From NCBI RefSeq assembly GCF_001422815.1, contig NZ_LMMP01000050.1:113-64112 (forward strand): 64,000 nt of DNA. Direction: 5' to 3'. This DNA is from Methylobacterium sp. Leaf91. GTDB lineage: Bacteria; Pseudomonadota; Alphaproteobacteria; Rhizobiales; Beijerinckiaceae. Made by a program: the position numbers and the translations under genes. Below, piece by piece: positions 56,662 to 64,000 of the stretch. How positions within the stretch are numbered: the stretch's first letter is position 1; every line of letters begins with the position of its first letter. Below the pieces are notes generated by a model. The model was not told the origin of the DNA and did no database searches. It saw only the letters and a list, made by a program, of their open reading frames with translations.

Positions 56662-57063
56662 GGCGTTCTGCGCCGAACCGGATGGCGGTTCGGCGAGCAG
56701 GAGCGCGGCAGACGAAGGCCTGGAAATGCGTGCCGACCCACCGCGGTCGGGTGCCGCTCCAGCAGAGGAGCGTGTCCCACTTCCATGGTGCGTTCGGTCG
56801 CGAGAGCTTGGCGAGCGTCCGCCCGAGCGCGGAATTCAGCGCCGATATTGTAGCTGTACGCTTTTTGTTCTAGCTGGGTGGCGGATATGCGTGGCGTGCG
56901 TCTTGCCCGCCCGGCCCGTGCGCCCGACATGGCGACCGGTGGCGGGACCGTTGTCTTCGACCTCGCCGCATGACGTCCCGGAGACGATCCCAGCGCGTCG
57001 TCGCCGATCTTCCTTTCCGCCAAGTCCTTCCTTTCCGCCAAGTCCTGCCGCCGAAGAGACCCA
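56662..57063. other. Intergenic region upstream of uvrA with tandem repeat
   Basis: About 400 bases. A perfect 18-base tandem duplication, TTCCTTTCCGCCAAGTCC, lies at 57010-57027 and 57028-57045, ending 18 bases before the uvrA ATG and within the expected leader. No Shine-Dalgarno is clear. A GAACCGGATGGCGGTTC segment near 56677-56693 can form a hairpin behind the HWE kinase gene. No gene or LexA-type box was seen. Confidence 0.5.
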
Positions 57064-60066
<3,003 letters not shown>

Positions 60067-60440
60067 GCAGTCTTCACGCGCCGGCCGAGCGTGATTCGTT
60101 CGCGCGGGGAACCGGGGCTCTGTTGCGGCGCACAGGCTGCCTGCGATCAGGAATTGCGATGCGCAAACCGCCTGCCGCGTTTGCGCAATCGTCCCGTTGA
60201 TACGGTCGCTCGCAACAGCTTGATGGCCCAGCGTTATTTTGCCGATGCGTTGCTCAATGCGACGCCATGCCCAAGGCAATTCTGCCGAGAAAGTTAACAA
60301 AACCTTGCGCTGCAGCGCGCCCAAATTGCGGCTTTTCCGCAACGGTGGATTTGGAACTGCCTCGATCCGAAGCATTGGACTGTCATTCCGATCCGACCTG
60401 TAGAATAGTTCTCAGCGTTGAGACACGAATTCGGGCCGCA
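60067..60440. other. Upstream region of the outer-membrane protein gene
   Basis: About 375 bases after the uvrA stop. No gene is visible. AT-rich segments near 60285-60305 (AAGTTAACAAAACC) and 60400-60420 may hold a promoter, for example TTGGAC at 60375 with TAGAAT at 60401, though that spacing (20) is long. Confidence 0.35.
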
Positions 60441-60550
60441 AGGGGGGCCCTACGCACAAAAAGCCAGGAAGCCGCAAGAATGCGGCGCTCGGCAAGATGG
60501 TGCGTAGGTCTGCGCGGCGAGTGCCTGAAATCCTTGGGAAGGACTAGAAA
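60441..60550 (+). other. Structured mRNA leader of the outer-membrane protein gene
   Basis: CCTACGCAC (60449-60457) pairs perfectly with GTGCGTAGG (60500-60508), enclosing a second hairpin GCCGCA (60471-60476) / TGCGGC (60481-60486), about 40 bases upstream of the start. The nested arms suggest a structured 5' leader, perhaps for stability or translational control. GGAAGGA precedes the ATG. Confidence 0.5.
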
Positions 60551-61504
60551 ATGACGAAGAACTGGCTCGCCACCGGCGCACTCGCGCTGACCATGGGCAT
60601 GACCGCCTCGGCTTCCTACGCACAGACCACGACGATCCCCGGCGAGCAGGTCGGCCTCGCCACCGGCGCGCCGCTTCCCGAGGGCATCTACGCCCTGAAC
60701 ACCTTCGTCTACCAGTCGCGTGACAACTCGGCTCTGGACGTCGGGATCAACATCCCCGTGCTGGTCTGGTCGACCCCGCTGGTTCCGCTCGGCGGCCGCA
60801 TCGAGCTCCTCGTCGCTCCCCCGACCGTGTTCACCTTCGGCAAGAGCGGTGCGTCCGGCCTGCGTGACACGTCGATCAACGTCGGTACCTTCGTCGGCGG
60901 CATCTGGGCCTTCGACCTCGGCAACAACTTCGGCGTCAGCTTGCTCGGCGGTGTCTACCTGAACGAGCTGAACGGTGATCGTGGTGTCCTGCGCACGAAC
61001 GCCGGCGCTCTCGCCAGCACTGCCGTGCTGCCCCAGCTTTCGTCGAACACCTACCGCGTCGGCGTTGCCGCCAGCTACACCGGCGATGGCTACAATCTGA
61101 CTGCAAACCTCACCGCCAACATCTACGATTCGCCGTCCTCCTTCGGCAGTGGCCGTGACTTCGGCACGGTCTACTCCCTCTCTGACTCCCTCAACCTCGA
61201 CCTGACCGCGACCAAGAAGTTCGGCAAGTTCGAGATCGGCGCCATCGCCTACGGCACCGTCAACTTCGACACCGGCGCCAAGGCTGGCGGCATCATCAAC
61301 GCCGCCCTCAACGATCGTGGCCGGTTCCTGATGGGTGGCCTCGTCGGCTACGACTTCGGCTTCGCCACCGCGCAGGTCTACGTCGCCCGCACCGTCGCGA
61401 CCACCAGCTTCGACAGCACCGAGATCTCGGGCCGCCTGATCGTGCCGCTGTACTCGCCGACCCCGGTCGCCGCTGCTCCGGCCCCGATCATCCGCAAGTA
61501 CTGA
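60551..61504 (+). CDS. Outer-membrane beta-barrel transporter (MetA-pathway type)
   Basis: A 317-residue protein with a signal peptide (NWLATGALALTMGMTASASY, cleavage near YAQ), then a run of amphipathic beta strands with YALNTFVYQSRDNSALDVG, LGGRIELLVAPPTVFTFGKS and FEIGAIAYGTVNFDTGA. The last residue is aromatic (RKY), typical of an outer-membrane barrel. The family resembles the phenol/MetA-pathway transporter proteins, whose substrates are hydrophobic or aromatic compounds. The substrate is unknown. Strong translation signals (GGAAGGA) and a terminator suggest high expression. Confidence 0.85.
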   Translation: MTKNWLATGALALTMGMTASASYAQTTTIPGEQVGLATGAPLPEGIYALNTFVYQSRDNSALDVGINIPVLVWSTPLVPLGGRIELLVAPPTVFTFGKSGASGLRDTSINVGTFVGGIWAFDLGNNFGVSLLGGVYLNELNGDRGVLRTNAGALASTAVLPQLSSNTYRVGVAASYTGDGYNLTANLTANIYDSPSSFGSGRDFGTVYSLSDSLNLDLTATKKFGKFEIGAIAYGTVNFDTGAKAGGIINAALNDRGRFLMGGLVGYDFGFATAQVYVARTVATTSFDSTEISGRLIVPLYSPTPVAAAPAPIIRKY

Positions 61505-61549
61505 TCTTACTCAGTGGCGAGGGTTGTCCTCGCCGCTGCTCGGATCACG

Positions 61550-61584
61550 AAAGCCCGTCCGACCTCCTGGTCGGGCGGGCTTTT
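61550..61584 (+). terminator. Rho-independent terminator
   Basis: AAGCCCGTCCGACC pairs with GGTCGGGCGGGCTT (one G-U) around TCCT and is followed by TTTT. It lies 46 bases past the stop of the outer-membrane protein gene. Confidence 0.9.
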
Positions 61585-61722
61585 GCTTGGGAGCAGGTGC
61601 TCGCTTCCCGCCGTATCTAACACGACCACGACTTTCTGCAGCTTTCCCGAAACTTTCCTCTTCCGGGCTCCGTAACGAGCGATGACCCCCTCCGAAGGGG
61701 CATGACTCAAGAGGAACGCTCC

Positions 61723-62295
61723 ATGACCAACGCCCGTCGCCCCGTGGCCTCCACCTTCGCCGCCGTCGCCCTCGCCTTCAGCATGGGCGCCGCGTTCCCG
61801 GTTGCCGCACTCGCCAAGAACCCGATGGTCGGCGGCGCTCCGATGTATGCGTCGAAGACCATCGTCGAGAACGCGGTGAACTCGAAGGATCACACCACCC
61901 TCGTCGCCGCCGTGAAGGCTGCCGGCCTCGTCGAGACCCTCTCGGGTCCTGGCCCCTTCACCGTCTTCGCGCCCACCGATGCCGCCTTCGCCAAGCTGCC
62001 GGCCGGCACCGTCGAGACCCTGGTGAAGCCCGAGAACAAGGCGACGCTGACCGCGATCCTGACCTACCACGTCGTGCCCGGCACCCTGACCGCCAAGGAC
62101 CTCATGAAGATCGCCAAGGATAGCGGCGGCGAGGGCCAGATCAAGACCGTACAGGGCGCGCCGCTCGTGGTTCAGACCAAGGGCAAGGCTGTGTTTCTCA
62201 CGGATGCGAAGGGCAACACCGCCAAGGTGACCATCGCCAACGTGATGCAGTCGAACGGCGTGATCCACGTCATCAACAGCGTGCTGCAGCCGTAA
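61723..62295 (+). CDS. Fasciclin-domain exported protein
   Basis: A 190-residue protein with a signal peptide ([20 protein letters not shown], cleavage near ALA) and one FAS1 domain (about 45-190): [55 protein letters not shown] and the C-terminal [16 protein letters not shown]1 domains mediate adhesion or ligand binding in periplasm or surface proteins. I use the ATG at 61723 because GAGGAAC is at proper distance. Confidence 0.92.
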   Translation: MTNARRPVASTFAAVALAFSMGAAFPVAALAKNPMVGGAPMYASKTIVENAVNSKDHTTLVAAVKAAGLVETLSGPGPFTVFAPTDAAFAKLPAGTVETLVKPENKATLTAILTYHVVPGTLTAKDLMKIAKDSGGEGQIKTVQGAPLVVQTKGKAVFLTDAKGNTAKVTIANVMQSNGVIHVINSVLQP

Positions 62296-62327
62296 GACGT
62301 TTCTTCAGACCCGAAACTGACTCCCTC

Positions 62328-62356
62328 CCCCGGCTCGACGAGAGCCGGGGTTTTTT
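62328..62356 (+). terminator. Rho-independent terminator
   Basis: CCCCGGCTC, five-base loop GACGA, GAGCCGGGG, then TTTTTT. It ends the fasciclin gene transcript, 32 bases after the stop, and lies just before the convergent hflX stop. Confidence 0.93.
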
Positions 62357-62412
62357 ATCGAGTCCGCTCGCGCTGAAGCGTCCCGATCGGGACGCGAGTA
62401 CTGAATGACCGG

Positions 62413-63822
62413 CTACTCTGCCCGGCTCAGCTTGCGTGCACTGGCGAAGCGGTTGAGGAAGCGCGGCTCTTTCTCGGGTGCCACGCGGATGGCCAAGTGG
62501 ATCGTGCCCGCCTCCTCGGCGCGCCGGTCGAGGACCTCGGCATTCTCGTACAGCCAATTGAGCGCTGCCCCATCCTCCGGCGCCAGGGTCACGGCGAAGG
62601 TGGAACGACGCTTGGCGATCCGCGCCTCGATCCGACCGGACAGGGCCGCCAGACCCTCGCCGGTGAGGGCGGAGACCAGGATCGGCACGTCGCTGTCCCG
62701 GTCGTTGCGCCCCTGGGCGCTGAGGTTGAGGAGGCGTGTCCGCTCCGAATCGTCGAGCAGGTCGGCCTTGTTCCAGACCTCGATGATTCGCTCGGCCGTC
62801 GTCTCGATCCCGAGTTCCCGCAGGACCTCGCCGACATCCTCCGCCTGCGCTTCCGAATCGACGTGGCTGACATCGCGGACATGGAGCAGGATATCCGCTT
62901 CGATCACGTCCTCCAGCGTGGCGCGGAAGGCGGCGATGAGGGCGGTGGGCAGTTCCGAGATGAAGCCTACCGTGTCCGAGAGGATCACCGTCTCGCCATG
63001 CGGCAGCTTCGTCGCGCGCGCGGTCGGGTCGAGGGTGGCGAACAGCATGTCCTTGGCCATCACTTCGGCCTTGGTCAGCGCATTGAACAGGGTCGATTTG
63101 CCGGCATTGGTGTAGCCGACGAGGGCGACGATCGGGTACGGCACCCGCGCGCGGCTCTCCCGGTGGAGACCGCGTGTGCGCGTGACGCTGTCGAGCTCGC
63201 GCTCGATCTTCGTCATCCGCTCCTGGATCATCCGGCGATCGGCCTCGATCTGCGTCTCGCCGGGGCCGCCGAGGAAGCCGAAGCCGCCGCGCTGCCGTTC
63301 CAAGTGGGTCCAGGACCGTACGAGCCGGCTCCGCTGATAGGCCAGGTGGGCATGCTCGACCTGTAGCGTGCCCTCGCGGGTCGAGGCACGACGGCCGAAA
63401 ATTTCGAGGATCAGGCCGGTGCGGTCGATGACCTTGCAGCCGAACGCCTTTTCCAGGTTGCGCTGCTGCACCGGCGAGAGTGCGCAATCCATCACGACGA
63501 GCCCGATCTCCTCGGCCTTGATCCGCCCGGCCAGTTCCTCGACGCGGCCCTTGCCGAGATAGGTCGAGGGGCGGATGCGGGAGACGGGCGCGATGATCGC
63601 TTCGGTGACGTCCAGTTCGATGGCCACGGCGAGACCCGCCGCCTCGTCGATCCGCGCCTCGCTGGAACGCATCGGCTCCTGCGTCTGGCTGCCGTTCCTC
63701 GAGAGAGAAGTACGGGTGAGATACGGCCCCACGACGAGCGTATGGGTTGCCGCCGCGATGTCTCCCTCGGGGGCGGCCATCGCCTGCAGCCGTGCCTCTC
63801 CGGGAAGCATAGGTTCGCTCAT
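62413..63822 (-). CDS. hflX: Ribosome-splitting GTPase HflX
   Basis: A 469-residue GTPase. The N-terminal HflX domain (about 60-215) has [20 protein letters not shown] and [17 protein letters not shown], then a coiled-coil helix ending in [10 protein letters not shown]. The G domain (about 225-400) has G1 [17 protein letters not shown]3 [10 protein letters not shown] and G4 [11 protein letters not shown]. It rescues stalled 70S ribosomes after heat stress. The ATG follows AAGGGAA. In alphaproteobacteria hfq usually lies upstream; here the window ends before it can be seen. Confidence 0.95.
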   Translation of the reverse strand: MSEPMLPGEARLQAMAAPEGDIAAATHTLVVGPYLTRTSLSRNGSQTQEPMRSSEARIDEAAGLAVAIELDVTEAIIAPVSRIRPSTYLGKGRVEELAGRIKAEEIGLVVMDCALSPVQQRNLEKAFGCKVIDRTGLILEIFGRRASTREGTLQVEHAHLAYQRSRLVRSWTHLERQRGGFGFLGGPGETQIEADRRMIQERMTKIERELDSVTRTRGLHRESRARVPYPIVALVGYTNAGKSTLFNALTKAEVMAKDMLFATLDPTARATKLPHGETVILSDTVGFISELPTALIAAFRATLEDVIEADILLHVRDVSHVDSEAQAEDVGEVLRELGIETTAERIIEVWNKADLLDDSERTRLLNLSAQGRNDRDSDVPILVSALTGEGLAALSGRIEARIAKRRSTFAVTLAPEDGAALNWLYENAEVLDRRAEEAGTIHLAIRVAPEKEPRFLNRFASARKLSRAE

Positions 63823-64000
63823 GAAGTTCCCTTGCCCATCGGGCTTAGAGCGCTCTCCGCCGACGGGGATGCCGGGTCGGCGAAAAAAGCGCGGATCTCG
63901 TGTCTCTCACAAAACTCCCGCTGCGCCATCCTGCTCGGAGGAGAAGCACTCACTCATCGCGAGTGTCATGAGATCTACTCATATGGGGGAGCCGGGGCTC
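63823..64000. other. Upstream region of hflX at the window edge
   Basis: The last 178 bases hold no complete gene. An imperfect CACTCATCGCGAGTG-type hairpin lies near 63950-63966. A hairpin CGCCGAC...GTCGGCG at 63858-63882 precedes an A-run on the plus strand, so it is not a terminator in the hflX direction. The 3' end of an upstream minus-strand gene (possibly hfq) may begin here but cannot be assigned. Confidence 0.35.

Noticed and set aside
63858-63882. Hairpin near the window edge as a terminator
   Set aside because: The T-run is on the wrong side for the minus strand and only an A-run follows on the plus strand.

Overview
The window is chromosomal DNA of a high-GC alphaproteobacterium. 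The likely group is Hyphomicrobiales (Rhizobiales), and a Methylobacterium-like organism is my best guess. The evidence is the strong third-position GC bias, HWE-type and hybrid sensor kinases, an ECF15/EcfG-like sigma factor, a DUF1013 (TrcR) protein, an alphaproteobacterial gene block around rpsA, ihfB, lapA and trpFB, a tartrate dehydratase that I remember as close to the Bradyrhizobium enzyme, and a long palindromic intergenic repeat of rhizobial type. The genus is inference. No phage, transposase, CRISPR array or rRNA operon is visible.

Layout. 1-2.2 kb: stress genes (membrane protein fragment, two CsbD-type proteins, ECF sigma factor). 2.3-8.6 kb: flavin monooxygenase, large hybrid histidine kinase coupled to an orphan ParD antitoxin, and an SDR/LysR divergent pair. 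8.8-15.0 kb: a probable tartrate/C4-dicarboxylate catabolic island (LysR regulator, DctA transporter, D-tartrate dehydratase, small coupled protein, 2-hydroxyacid dehydrogenase, tartrate dehydrogenase). 15.4-24.1 kb: tRNA-Met, trpB, trpF, lapA, ihfB, sppA, mqo, rpsA, all on the minus strand. 24.3-31.4 kb: trcR, prs, xseA, purD and small proteins. 31.4-39.5 kb: glk, otsB, a serine hydrolase, a large secreted orphan protein and small envelope proteins. 39.9-46.4 kb: gyrB, a glyoxalase-II-like hydrolase, a UbiB-family kinase and a DUF3892 protein. 46.5-52.5 kb: a TreS-like GH13 enzyme and a class A penicillin-binding protein with an exported partner. 52.6-57 kb: palindromic repeat, lipoprotein, Crp/Fnr regulator, HWE kinase. 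57-63.8 kb: uvrA, outer-membrane transporter, fasciclin protein, hflX.

How the genes work together. The tartrate island is the clearest metabolic unit. A DctA-family carrier would import the dicarboxylate, TarD would dehydrate D-tartrate to oxaloacetate, and the TtuC-type and 2-hydroxyacid dehydrogenases would handle other tartrate isomers and the oxaloglycolate or hydroxypyruvate they yield. Malate:quinone oxidoreductase about 5 kb away could feed electrons from C4 acids to the quinone pool. The rest is mostly housekeeping: tryptophan, purine and PRPP synthesis, DNA topology and repair, translation, cell wall and trehalose metabolism.

The least explained items are the orphan ParD fused by overlap to a histidine kinase, the 91-codon gene coupled inside the tartrate operon, the 689-residue cysteine-containing secreted protein, and several precise inverted or tandem repeats at promoters and start codons. 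I see no clear-cut new defence or mobile system.
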